Source: ZC4RG35 sp964388105 (GTDB taxonomy: Bacteria; Actinomycetota; Acidimicrobiia; Spongiisociales; ZC4RG35). From it: a stretch of 33,001 nt of DNA. This document shows, piece by piece, positions 7,743-14,706 of this stretch. Below the pieces are notes generated by a model. That model saw only the letters and a program-made list of their open reading frames with translations, did no database searches and was not told the DNA's origin. The DNA is taken from assembly GCA_964388105.1 (NCBI GenBank), contig CAYLYQ010000018.1:1-33001 (forward strand). The letters run 5' to 3'. Numbering within the stretch: position 1 is the stretch's first letter; each line of letters opens with the position of its first letter. Made by a program: the position numbers and the translations under genes.

Positions 7743-8145
7743 GACCCAGCTCCACCAATTCGATGAGCGTCCCTCCGAGATCTGCGGGGTGGACGAACGC
7801 GATCCTGGCTCCGCGTCCGCCCACGCGCGGTGCGTCGTCGACCAGCCTCGCCCCCTGGTCTCGCAGGTGCTCCAGGGCGGCTTCGATGGAGGTCACTGCG
7901 AACGCCAGGTGGTGCATTCCCTCACCATTCTTGGACAAGAAGCGCCCCACCGGGGTTTCATCGGACAAGGGCATGAGCAGTTGGACGAACGAGCCCCCGA
8001 CGGGGATCATCGCCTCTTCGACGCCCTGAGATTCCACCACCTCCCGATAGAGGGGCGCCACGCCGTAACGATCGGCGTAACCCTCGATGGCGGCGTCCAG
8101 ATCACGGACGGCGATGGCGACGTGGTCGAGATTGAGCAGTTTCAG
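7735..8145 (-). CDS. mce: Methylmalonyl-CoA epimerase, apparent CTG start
   Basis: Interconverts (2S)- and (2R)-methylmalonyl-CoA between propionyl-CoA carboxylase and methylmalonyl-CoA mutase. It is a single-chain glyoxalase/VOC protein of 136 residues when started at CTG 8145. Metal ligands fit the family: His8 in LDHVAIAV, Gln55 in VQLL, His78/79 in GMHHLAF and Glu129 in GTLIEL, with the catalytic Glu near GVEEAM (43-44). The frame contains no ATG, GTG or TTG between an upstream stop at 8233-8235 and a GTG at 8061, which would delete the first ligand. The CTG at 8145 gives MKLLNLDHVAIAV, a normal family N-terminus, and a TACGGT -10 hexamer ends 7 bases before it. CTG 8139 is the alternative. 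The gene is divergent from the thiolase. Confidence 0.9.
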   Translation of the reverse strand: MKLLNLDHVAIAVRDLDAAIEGYADRYGVAPLYREVVESQGVEEAMIPVGGSFVQLLMPLSDETPVGRFLSKNGEGMHHLAFAVTSIEAALEHLRDQGARLVDDAPRVGGRGARIAFVHPADLGGTLIELVELGRD

Positions 8146-8152
8146 GCCGCAG

Positions 8153-8158
8153 ACCGTA
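8153..8158 (-). promoter_or_regulatory. -10 element (TACGGT) deciding the CTG start of mce
   Basis: TACGGT on the minus strand ends 7 bases before CTG 8145. A leaderless transcript from here would begin at or next to that codon. This is the main support for choosing CTG 8145 over CTG 8139. Confidence 0.45.
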
Positions 8159-8216
8159 CTCCGTGCCGCCCTCGCGGAGCACTTTCCCGACCTGGTGCCA
8201 GGTCCCGGGGACTGGG

Positions 8217-8222
8217 TACCAT
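8217..8222 (+). promoter_or_regulatory. -10 element (TACCAT) for the thiolase gene
   Basis: TACCAT ends 7 bases before the ATG at 8230, with no Shine-Dalgarno between. It is divergent from the mce -10 element about 60 bases away. Confidence 0.5.
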
Positions 8223-8229
8223 CCAGGCC

Positions 8230-9390
8230 ATGTCAGTCATCACCGGCTTCGCCCGGACCCCGATCGGGAAGTACAACGGGGCGCATCGGAGCCTGCGCGC
8301 CGCCGAGTTGGGGGGTTACGCCATAGCCGGTGCCGTCGGACGGTCGGGGATCGACCCGTCCGCCATCGACGAGGTCCTCTTCGGGCACGTCCTTCAGGCC
8401 GGCGAAGGACAGATCACATCGCGCCAGGCGGCGGTCAACGGGGGACTCCCGATGACGGTTCCGGCCACCACCATCAACAAGGTCTGCCTGTCGGGGATGT
8501 CCGCCATCGCCATGGCCGACCGGGACATCCGCGTCGGTGAGGCCAAGTTCGTGGTCGCCGGGGGGATGGAGAGCATGACCAACGCCCCGTACGTCCTCCG
8601 CGACCTGCGCTGGGGCGCGCGGCTCGGGGATGCGGCTGCCGTTGACGTCATGCAGCACGACGGTCTCTTCTGCGCCTTCGACCAGTGCACGATGGGTGCG
8701 TCCTCCGATCTCAAGAACGAGCGCCTCGGCATCACGAGGGAGGAGCAGGACGAATGGGCCGCCCGGAGCCACCAGCGCGCCGAGCAGGCCGCGGCCTCGG
8801 GCCACTTCGCCAACGAGATCGTGGAGGTCGGCTCGGGAGAAGACCGGGTCGCAACGGACGAGGGCATCCGCGCCGGTTCGACCACCGAGTCACTCGCCAA
8901 GCTCCGGCCCGCCTTCTCGGCCCAGGGAACGATCACTGCGGGCAACGCTTCTCAGATCTCAGATGGCGCCGCCGCGGTCGTGGTCGCCGATCGGGAGGCA
9001 GCGGAGGCTGCGGGCGCGCCGATCGTGGCTGAGATCCTCGCTTACGGCCAGGTCGGCGGCGTCGACGCCACCCTGCACGAACGACCGGCTGAGGCCCTCC
9101 TCATCGCGCTCAAGAGAGCGGGCCTGGAGCCATCCGACCTCGACCTGGTGGAGATCAACGAGGCGTTCGCCGCCGTTTCGCTCTGGTCGGCCAGGCTCCT
9201 CGACCTTCCGGAGGACAAGGTCAACGTCCACGGTGGTGCAGTCGCGCTGGGTCACCCTCTCGGCGCCACGGGGGCGCGCCTCGTCGTCACCCTCGTCAAC
9301 GGGCTTATCGCCCGCGGCGGGGGCATCGGAGCCGCCACCCTCTGCGGCGGTGGGGGGCAGGGAGACGCCTTGATCGTCAAGGTCTCCTGA
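8230..9390 (+). CDS. Acetyl-CoA C-acetyltransferase (thiolase)
   Basis: A thiolase of 386 residues that condenses two acetyl-CoA or cleaves 3-ketoacyl-CoA. The nucleophilic Cys86 lies in NKVCLSGM, the GGMESMTNAPY block is intact, and the catalytic His342 (ALGHPLGATGARL) and Cys372 (LCGGGGQGDAL) are present. NEAFAAVS gives the usual NEAF motif. The closest functional group is the biosynthetic/degradative acetyl-CoA acetyltransferase type rather than the trifunctional FadA type, but this is not certain. The ATG at 8230 is preferred: the N-terminus is SVITGFARTPIGKY, the -10 element TACCAT lies 7 bases upstream, and the long in-frame extension upstream is antisense to mce. The stop overlaps the glpX ATG by one base. 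Its divergent neighbour is in propionyl-CoA metabolism, so the locus concerns short-chain acyl-CoA handling. Confidence 0.94.
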   Translation: MSVITGFARTPIGKYNGAHRSLRAAELGGYAIAGAVGRSGIDPSAIDEVLFGHVLQAGEGQITSRQAAVNGGLPMTVPATTINKVCLSGMSAIAMADRDIRVGEAKFVVAGGMESMTNAPYVLRDLRWGARLGDAAAVDVMQHDGLFCAFDQCTMGASSDLKNERLGITREEQDEWAARSHQRAEQAAASGHFANEIVEVGSGEDRVATDEGIRAGSTTESLAKLRPAFSAQGTITAGNASQISDGAAAVVVADREAAEAAGAPIVAEILAYGQVGGVDATLHERPAEALLIALKRAGLEPSDLDLVEINEAFAAVSLWSARLLDLPEDKVNVHGGAVALGHPLGATGARLVVTLVNGLIARGGGIGAATLCGGGGQGDALIVKVS

Positions 9391-10385
9391 TGGCAGAGCC
9401 CATCGAAAGGAACCTGGGGCTCGACCTCGTCCGGGTCACCGAGACAGCCGCCCTCGGCGCCGCTCGCTGGCTGGGACGCGGCGACAAGGAGGCGGTCGAC
9501 CAGGCGGCAGTTGACGGCATGCGCCTCCACCTCTCCACCCTCGACATCGACGGTGTCGTCATCATCGGCGAGGGCGAGAAGGACGAGGCCCCGATGCTCT
9601 TCAACGGCGAGCGGGTCGGATCCGGCTCGGGGATGAGCGTGGAAGTGGCGGTCGACCCCATCGACGGGACGACGCTGACGGCTGCAGGCCTTCCCGGGGC
9701 CATCTCGGTGATCGCCATCGCCGAGGGTCGGGGCACGATGTACGCCCCCGGCGCCTTGGTGTACATGGACAAGATCGCCGTCGGGCCGGAGGCCGCCGGC
9801 AGCATCGACCTCGAGGCGCCCATAGCCGAGAACCTGCGCCGCATCGCCAAGGCGAGGGAGAAGGACCTCGGCGAGCTGAGATGCCTCATCCTCGATCGTG
9901 AGCGCAACCAGCGGCACATCGAGGAGGTCCGCGCCGTCGGGGCGCGGATCTCGATATTCCGGGACGGTGACGTCGCCGCCGCCATCGCCACCGCCCAGGA
10001 CGACGACGAGGTGGACGTGATGCTCGGGATCGGCGGATCGCCCGAGGCCGTTATCGCCGCCGCCGCCCTCAAGTGCATGGGCGGCGAGATCCAATGCCGA
10101 CTCTGGCCCCGCAACGAGGACGAGCGCCGGTTCGCCGACGAGAACGGCCACGACCTCAACCGGATCATGACCAATGACGACCTGGTCTCCTCGGACAACG
10201 TCTTCTTCGCCGCCACCGGGGTCACAGGCGGCGAGTTCCTCGAGCCCGTGGTCTTCACCGGCGAGGACAAGGCAACCACCCACTCGGTGATCATGCGGTC
10301 GAAGACCCGCTCGGTGCGTTACATGGTCGCCCACCACGACCTCAGCCGGCTGCGGCAACTGTCCTCGGACGGCATCCTGGACTGA
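9390..10385 (+). CDS. glpX: Class II fructose-1,6-bisphosphatase (GlpX type)
   Basis: Hydrolyses fructose 1,6-bisphosphate to fructose 6-phosphate in gluconeogenesis; this is the main FBPase type in actinobacteria. The 331-residue length is typical. The metal-binding stretch GEGEKDEAPML (60-70) and DPIDGTT (89-95) are intact. LGIGGSPEAV and MGGEIQCRLWPRN further on are family hallmarks. It overlaps the thiolase stop by one base (TGATG) and so is almost certainly co-transcribed and re-initiated. Pairing an acetyl-CoA-handling thiolase with a gluconeogenic phosphatase would suit growth on fatty acids or acetate, but that link is inferred only from adjacency. Confidence 0.96.
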   Translation: MAEPIERNLGLDLVRVTETAALGAARWLGRGDKEAVDQAAVDGMRLHLSTLDIDGVVIIGEGEKDEAPMLFNGERVGSGSGMSVEVAVDPIDGTTLTAAGLPGAISVIAIAEGRGTMYAPGALVYMDKIAVGPEAAGSIDLEAPIAENLRRIAKAREKDLGELRCLILDRERNQRHIEEVRAVGARISIFRDGDVAAAIATAQDDDEVDVMLGIGGSPEAVIAAAALKCMGGEIQCRLWPRNEDERRFADENGHDLNRIMTNDDLVSSDNVFFAATGVTGGEFLEPVVFTGEDKATTHSVIMRSKTRSVRYMVAHHDLSRLRQLSSDGILD

Positions 10386-10423
10386 CCCTCGTCCCGGTTT
10401 GTAATAGCGCGACCATTCGGTTT

Positions 10424-10449
10424 TAGACTGTCGATATGGGCGACAGTCT
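10424..10449 (+). promoter_or_regulatory. Promoter and inverted-repeat operator of the HTH regulator
   Basis: TAGACT (10424-10429) ends 6 bases before the ATG at 10436, a textbook leaderless -10 spacing. Overlapping it is a perfect 9-base inverted repeat, AGACTGTCG (10425-10433) and CGACAGTCT (10441-10449), with a 7-base spacer holding the start codon. TTTAGA (10422-10427) at its left edge is the reverse complement of the TCTAAA motif repeated upstream of the lipoprotein gene. A protein bound here would cover both -10 and transcription start, so autorepression is the simplest reading. Confidence 0.6.
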
Positions 10450-11077
10450 CCGCGGCGACCTGGAAGCGGTTTCCTCGCTTGCCGAACCGGTGCGGAGGGC
10501 CCTCTACGATTTCGTCGCCGCCTCCGACGACGCCGTGGGCCGGGACGAGGCGGCTGCGGCCGTCCAAGTCTCCCGGCAGGTGGCCGCCCATCACCTCGAC
10601 CGCCTCGCCGAAGACGGGCTTCTCGAGGTCGAGTTCCGCCGGCTGACGGGAAGGACCGGGCCTGGCGCCGGAAGGCCCGCCAAGCTCTACCGGCGTTCGG
10701 AGCGGGACCACCAGGTGTCCGTCCCACCGCGGCGCTACGCGCTCGCCGCCCAGATCCTTCTCGACGCGGTGAGGACCGGGGACCTGCGGCGGGAGGCCCT
10801 CGTGGAAGCGGCGCACCGGACCGGTGAGGAGATCGGGAGAGAGGGCCTCGCCGAGGCTCTCGAGGCCACCGGCTACGAGCCCGTGACGGTCAACGGGGAG
10901 ATCCGTTTCCGCAACTGCCCCTTCCACGCCCTCCGGGATCAGGATCAGGAAACGACCTGCTGTCTCAACGTGGCGCTGGTCGAGGGGATGGTGCAAGGGT
11001 CGGGCTCGGACGCCGACGCCACCTTCGCCCCGGAAGAGGGGTATTGCTGCGTTCGCCTCTCCGCCCGCCCTTCCTGA
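10436..11077 (+). CDS. SufR/ArsR-like HTH regulator with C-terminal Cys cluster
   Basis: A 213-residue DNA-binding protein. Residues 10-90 form a winged helix-turn-helix (LAEPVRRALYDFV, VSRQVAAHHLDRLAEDGLLEV, GRPAKLYRR). The C-terminal domain has RNCPFHAL with Cys161, TCCLNVALVEG with Cys175 and Cys176, and GYCCVRL with Cys204 and Cys205. This Cys arrangement is like SufR and related actinobacterial regulators, where such cysteines hold a 4Fe-4S cluster that controls DNA binding. The doubled cysteines are unusual. The regulator is probably leaderless and sits on its own inverted-repeat operator. The TCTAAA motif shared with the next promoter suggests it controls the downstream lipoprotein. 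Whether it senses redox, iron, oxygen or nitric oxide cannot be read from sequence. Confidence 0.85.
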   Translation: MGDSLRGDLEAVSSLAEPVRRALYDFVAASDDAVGRDEAAAAVQVSRQVAAHHLDRLAEDGLLEVEFRRLTGRTGPGAGRPAKLYRRSERDHQVSVPPRRYALAAQILLDAVRTGDLRREALVEAAHRTGEEIGREGLAEALEATGYEPVTVNGEIRFRNCPFHALRDQDQETTCCLNVALVEGMVQGSGSDADATFAPEEGYCCVRLSARPS

Positions 11078-11120
11078 TCACCGACCTCCCCCAGCCCGAC
11101 CGGTCGTCCTCGCTGCCTTT

Positions 11121-11187
11121 TCTAAAACTGCTCTTGACAATCTAAAGACGGTCTGGCATTCTAAAATTAATCCGATCACGATTTAGA
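11121..11187 (+). promoter_or_regulatory. Promoter with four TCTAAA-type operator repeats
   Basis: TCTAAA occurs at 11121-11126, 11141-11146 and 11160-11165, and inverted as TTTAGA at 11182-11187. Start-to-start spacing is 20, 19 and 22 bases, about two helical turns, so bound proteins would lie on one face of the DNA. A consensus -35, TTGACA (11134-11139), lies between the first two copies. Possible -10 sequences are CATTCT (17-base spacing) and TAAAAT (22-base spacing). The stretch is strikingly AT-rich for this genome. The same hexamer is in the promoter of the regulator at 10436. Confidence 0.65.
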
Positions 11188-11197
11188 AGATCGGCAA

Positions 11198-11204
11198 AGA
11201 GGAG
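11198..11204 (+). promoter_or_regulatory. Shine-Dalgarno fixing the lipoprotein start
   Basis: AGAGGAG lies 7 bases before the ATG at 11212 but only one base before the ATG at 11206. The spacing favours 11212 as the true start. Confidence 0.6.
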
Positions 11205-11211
11205 AATGACC

Positions 11212-11913
11212 ATGACCATCAACCGACGAATCATCGGAATCGTGGCCGCGTCAGCCGTAGCCCTGGCCGGCTGTGCGAGCGGTGCGGACGCCGGGACCAT
11301 CTCACCCCCGGCAGAACCGACCACGACGCACACCCACGCCTCCACCACCGTCGGCGACGCCGGCGACTTCGGGGCCCACGTGACTCTGAGCAACCGAATG
11401 CGGGACCTGTGGGCCGAGCACATGTTCTGGACCTACTTCACGGTCGACGCCTTCTTCAACAACCCGGACGAACTGCAGCCGAACCTCGACCGGCTACTGG
11501 CCAACCAGACGGACATCGGCGATGCCATCAAGCCGTTCTTCGGGGACGCCGCCGGCGACGAGCTGACCGCCCTGCTCACCGAACACATCGAGCTGGCAGT
11601 GCCGGTGCTGACCGCCGCGCAGAGAGGTGACACCGAGGCGCTGCAAACGGCACTCGACGCCTGGTACACCAACGCCGAAGACGTCGCCGAGTTCGTCTCG
11701 GCCGCCGGTCCAGAGGCCTGGCCGCTCTCGGTGACGAGCCCCATGCTCAACGGCCACATCGACAGCACCGTCGTGTACGCCACTGCTCTCATGGAGGGCG
11801 ACTTCGCAGCGGCCATCGTCGAGTTCGACCGTGCCTACGACCACATGATGATGCTCTCCGAGGCCCTCTCGGCGGGGATCATCGCCCAGTTCCCCGACCA
11901 GTTCGAGGGCTGA
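11212..11913 (+). CDS. Helical-bundle lipoprotein under the TCTAAA promoter
   Basis: A 233-residue secreted lipoprotein: the signal peptide ends in the lipobox LAGC with Cys21, followed by a Thr/His linker (PTTTHTHASTT). The rest is strongly helical. Blocks such as MRDLWAEHMFWTYF, LDRLLANQTDIGDAI, ELTALLTEHIELAV, DAWYTNAEDVAEFVS, MLNGHIDSTV and AGIIAQFPDQF match, from memory, a family widespread in Firmicutes as small cytosolic four-helix proteins often carrying arbitrary names such as acetylglutamate kinase. That family's function is unknown; the conserved Trp, His and Asp residues suggest metal or cofactor binding. Here it is exported. It follows the Cys-rich regulator by 134 bases and has its own operator-laden promoter, so it is probably an inducible envelope protein. 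A hairpin at 11926-11953 ends the unit. Confidence 0.8.
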   Translation: MTINRRIIGIVAASAVALAGCASGADAGTISPPAEPTTTHTHASTTVGDAGDFGAHVTLSNRMRDLWAEHMFWTYFTVDAFFNNPDELQPNLDRLLANQTDIGDAIKPFFGDAAGDELTALLTEHIELAVPVLTAAQRGDTEALQTALDAWYTNAEDVAEFVSAAGPEAWPLSVTSPMLNGHIDSTVVYATALMEGDFAAAIVEFDRAYDHMMMLSEALSAGIIAQFPDQFEG

Positions 11914-11925
11914 CATCACCCAGGG

Positions 11926-11953
11926 CCGCCCGGATCCACCCGGGTCCGGGCGG
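11926..11953. terminator. Bidirectional hairpin between the lipoprotein gene and recR
   Basis: CCGCCCGGATCC (11926-11937) pairs with GGGTCCGGGCGG (11942-11953), 12 pairs including one G-T, around an ACCC loop. It lies between two convergent stop codons, so it can end both transcripts. There is no T-run. Confidence 0.6.
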
Positions 11954-11963
11954 TCGAGGTCGG

Positions 11964-12554
11964 CTAGAGCTCGGCGCGGCCCGTGAGGGCCCGGCCCAGA
12001 GTCAGCTCGTCGGCATAGTCGAGGTCGCCACCGACGGGCAGCCCGGAAGCGAGACGGGTGACACGCACGCCCAGGGGCTTGAACTCACGGGCGATGTACA
12101 TCGCAGTGGCGTCACCCTCCACGGTGGGGTTCGTGGCCACGATCAGTTCGACGACTCCGGAGCCCAGCCGTCCCTTGAGCTCGTCGAACCTCAACTGGGC
12201 CGGTCCGATCCCGTTGATGGGCGAGAGAGCGCCGCCGAGCACGTGGTAGAGACCGCGGTACTCCTGGGTCTTCTCCACCACGACGATGTCCTGGGGGCGC
12301 TCGACTACGCAAATGACGCTCTCGTCACGACGCGCGTCGCGACAGATGGCGCAGAGGTCTCCGGAAGCCACGTTGAAGCACCGATCGCAGGTGGACACCC
12401 GGTCTCGCATGTCGCCGATCGCCGCGGCCAGCCTGCGGGCATCGGTCTCCTCCACCGTGAGGAGATGAAATGCCAGCCGCTGGGCCGTCTTCGCTCCGAT
12501 CCCGGGGAGGCGGCTCAGCTCGTCGATCAAGCGCTGGATCGGACCTTCGAACAT
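11964..12554 (-). CDS. recR: Recombination mediator protein RecR
   Basis: RecR acts with RecF and RecO to load RecA at gaps during recombinational repair. The 196-residue product has the N-terminal helix-hairpin-helix (LSRLPGIGAKTAQRLAFHLL), a zinc site with Cys56, Cys59, Cys68 and Cys71, the Toprim motif around VVERPQDIVVVE, and the C-terminal segment VTRLASGLPVGGDLDYADELTLGRAL. All expected parts are present. Its ATG shares one base with the ybaB stop (TGATG), so it is the last gene of the dnaX-ybaB-recR unit, the same order as in E. coli and most bacteria. Confidence 0.97.
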   Translation of the reverse strand: MFEGPIQRLIDELSRLPGIGAKTAQRLAFHLLTVEETDARRLAAAIGDMRDRVSTCDRCFNVASGDLCAICRDARRDESVICVVERPQDIVVVEKTQEYRGLYHVLGGALSPINGIGPAQLRFDELKGRLGSGVVELIVATNPTVEGDATAMYIAREFKPLGVRVTRLASGLPVGGDLDYADELTLGRALTGRAEL

Positions 12555-12871
12555 CAGCCGAAGAGGCCCCCGAGCCCTCCGGCGAGGCCGCCGAGACGGT
12601 CGGAGGCGGCACTGGCAGCCGACTCCATGGCCTGACGAACGGCTGCGACCACGAGGTCTTCGAGCATCTCGACGTCTTCGGGGTCGACGACCTCCGGGGA
12701 GATCTTGATCTCGACGAGCTCCTGACCGCCCGAGACGATGGCGGTGACCATTCCCCCGCCGGCGGTGCCCGTGAACTGCTCCTGGGCGAGCTCGGCCTGC
12801 GCGGCCACCATCTGCTCCTGCATCTGCTGTGCCTGCTTCATCAACTGGCGCATGTCGGGCTGGCGGTTCAT
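12554..12871 (-). CDS. YbaB/EbfC nucleoid-associated protein
   Basis: A 105-residue DNA-binding protein that forms small tweezer-like dimers and coats the nucleoid. The helix with MRQLMKQAQQMQEQM, the central beta-rich part (GGMVTAIVSGGQELVEIKISPEVV) and the C-terminal helix are all typical; the Gly-rich end (LGGLAGGLGGLFG) is common in this family. The ATG at 12871 is preferred over an in-frame ATG 54 bases upstream, because TACCCT (12878-12883) ends exactly 6 bases before it. This implies a promoter inside the dnaX-ybaB gap, separate from the dnaX promoter. It is 31 bases after dnaX and overlaps recR by one base. Confidence 0.94.
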   Translation of the reverse strand: MNRQPDMRQLMKQAQQMQEQMVAAQAELAQEQFTGTAGGGMVTAIVSGGQELVEIKISPEVVDPEDVEMLEDLVVAAVRQAMESAASAASDRLGGLAGGLGGLFG

Positions 12872-12877
12872 GGCGCC

Positions 12878-12883
12878 AGGGTA
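12878..12883 (-). promoter_or_regulatory. -10 element (TACCCT) for ybaB
   Basis: TACCCT on the minus strand ends 6 bases before the ATG at 12871, placing the predicted first transcribed base on the A of the start codon. It would let ybaB-recR be transcribed without dnaX. Confidence 0.5.
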
Positions 12884-12902
12884 CCCACGGGCTGGGACAG
12901 AC

Positions 12903-14603
12903 TCATTCCTCGACGACGCGGGCACCGAGCTCGGACGCCAGCAGTGATTGCGGGTCTGCCGCGGGCCGCTCTTCGAGGTCGTCCAGGTCGATGTCGTTGG
13001 TCACGGGCGCTTCAGAGCCCCGAGCCCGGAACATGACCCGGACCTGGCCCCCGAGGAGGTCGCCGGCCTTGGTGGCCACGATCCGCGCCACGGCCTCGTC
13101 TTCCTGAAGGGAGCTGAGATGGAACCCGGCAGGAACCTCGAGCACGATCGTGCGGTGCTCGACCGCCACCGGCACCGCCTCGCGGAACAGTGCCCATCGC
13201 CTCGACCCCAGGACCTCCGCCAGACTCCCGAACAGGCCCGGCCAAACCTTGGTCAGGTTCTCGAGGCTGATGTCGATCGGTGCCCCATCGCCGGCATCGG
13301 CCGTCGTGGGCTCTGCAGCCGACGCTGTCACCGCCTGCTCCGTCACCACCTCCGCGGCAGCCGGGGCAGCCGCCGGTGGCGGCGCCTGGCGGGGCGCTTC
13401 GGCCGCGGGTTGTGGAGCCGGTGCCGGGTGAGAACCCGGGTCAGCCGGTCGCCCCATCCTGCGCTCCAGACGGTCCATCCGAGAGATGAGCGCCTCAGGG
13501 TCGTTCGCGGTCTCCGGGCGGGTGAGCTTGATGAGGGCCAACTCGGTCATGAGGCGCTCCTCGCGCCCCTCTCGGAGGCGAACCAGCGCCTCAGCGAGGA
13601 TGTCGATGGCGCGCAGCACGTCGCTGCGGGGGACGATCTCGGCGGCCTTGGACCAGGCTTCATGGGCGTCGGGGCCTTCGTCCGAGATCTCGGCCAGGTT
13701 GGGGGCGTACTGGGCGAGGAAGACCCCTCGGAAGAACCCGATCGCCTCGCTGATGAACCGGCGGAAGTCGACGCCGTCGCCTGCCATCTCGGCGACCAGC
13801 TCCAGGACGGACTTGGCGTCGTTGGCTGCCACGGCTCGAGCCAGCGTCATCAGCGCGTCGGCGTCGGAGAGCCCGAGAGCGCGCCTCACCCCCGGCAGGT
13901 CGACGCGGCTGGTGCCCAACGCCGCCACCTGCTCGAGAAGCGACAGCGAGTCCCGGACCGACCCGCTGGCGTGCCGGGCGATCGCCACCAGGGCGGGGGC
14001 GTCGGCCTTGTAGCCCTCCCTGTCGGCGATCGTGGACAGGTAGCCGGCGAGCTCCTCGATGGGAACAGGGTGGAAGTCGAAACGCTGAGTCCGGCTGCGG
14101 ATCGTGTCGAGCAGCTTGTACGGCTCCGTGGTGGCCAGCACGAAGTGAACGTGATCCGGCGGCTCCTCCAGCGTCTTGAGGAGGGCGTTGCCCGCTGCCT
14201 TGGAGAGCATGTGGGCCTCGTCGAGGACGAAGACCCGCTTCGAGGTCACCGCCGAGGCGACGGTCGTGACGCTGACGCGGATGTCGCGGATGTCGTCGAC
14301 CGAGTTGTGGGAAGCCGCGTCCAGCTCGAGGACATCCAGCGAAGTGCCCTGGGTGATGGCGACGCAGCTGTCGCACTCGTTGCAGGGGGCGCCGTCCTTG
14401 CCCCGGTTCTCGCAGTTCAGCGCCTTGGCCAGGATCCGGGCGGTCGTGGTCTTCCCGGTGCCCCGGGGGCCGGCGAACAGATAGGCGTGGGCGACGCGTC
14501 CCTCCGCCACCTCCCGCGCCAGGGTGGTGGTGACATGTCCTTGACCGATGACGTCGTCGAAGGTCTGCGGCCGGTACTTGCGATACAGCGCCTGGTATTC
14601 CAC
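12903..14603 (-). CDS. dnaX: DNA polymerase III subunit gamma/tau
   Basis: The clamp-loader ATPase of the replicative polymerase, 566 residues from GTG 14603. MEYQALYRKYRPQTF is the canonical N-terminus. Walker A is GPRGTGKT (45-52), the zinc module has Cys64, Cys74, Cys77 and Cys80, and the Walker B/DEAH motif is near 128-131. Domain III follows to about residue 370, then a Pro/Ala-rich linker and a C-terminal tau-like region. I saw no A-rich slippery sequence for programmed frameshifting to gamma. An in-frame ATG 72 bases upstream would add a foreign leader and overlap the divergent ABC gene region. TACGGT 9 bases before the GTG supports a leaderless start. Confidence 0.96.
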   Translation of the reverse strand: MEYQALYRKYRPQTFDDVIGQGHVTTTLAREVAEGRVAHAYLFAGPRGTGKTTTARILAKALNCENRGKDGAPCNECDSCVAITQGTSLDVLELDAASHNSVDDIRDIRVSVTTVASAVTSKRVFVLDEAHMLSKAAGNALLKTLEEPPDHVHFVLATTEPYKLLDTIRSRTQRFDFHPVPIEELAGYLSTIADREGYKADAPALVAIARHASGSVRDSLSLLEQVAALGTSRVDLPGVRRALGLSDADALMTLARAVAANDAKSVLELVAEMAGDGVDFRRFISEAIGFFRGVFLAQYAPNLAEISDEGPDAHEAWSKAAEIVPRSDVLRAIDILAEALVRLREGREERLMTELALIKLTRPETANDPEALISRMDRLERRMGRPADPGSHPAPAPQPAAEAPRQAPPPAAAPAAAEVVTEQAVTASAAEPTTADAGDGAPIDISLENLTKVWPGLFGSLAEVLGSRRWALFREAVPVAVEHRTIVLEVPAGFHLSSLQEDEAVARIVATKAGDLLGGQVRVMFRARGSEAPVTNDIDLDDLEERPAADPQSLLASELGARVVEE

Positions 14604-14612
14604 GTGGCTCTC

Positions 14613-14618
14613 ACCGTA
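14613..14618 (-). promoter_or_regulatory. -10 element (TACGGT) for dnaX
   Basis: TACGGT on the minus strand ends 9 bases before GTG 14603. It supports the GTG, rather than the upstream ATG, as the dnaX start. Confidence 0.45.
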
Positions 14619-14706
14619 CTTGCCCCCAGGGACGAGATGTATCCCTCGAAGGGCAGGGAGAAATCCAGAATTCATTTGGGTGCGTGACGCGTCGATACTT
14701 CAACCC

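Noticed and set aside
11097..11106. A 10-base palindrome CGACCGGTCG upstream of the TCTAAA repeats
   Set aside because: Short GC palindromes are common in this composition and this one is not repeated elsewhere in the promoter.
12948..14687. A 579-codon plus-strand frame opposite dnaX
   Set aside because: Composition is typical of antisense to GC-rich genes, and dnaX on the other strand has every expected motif.
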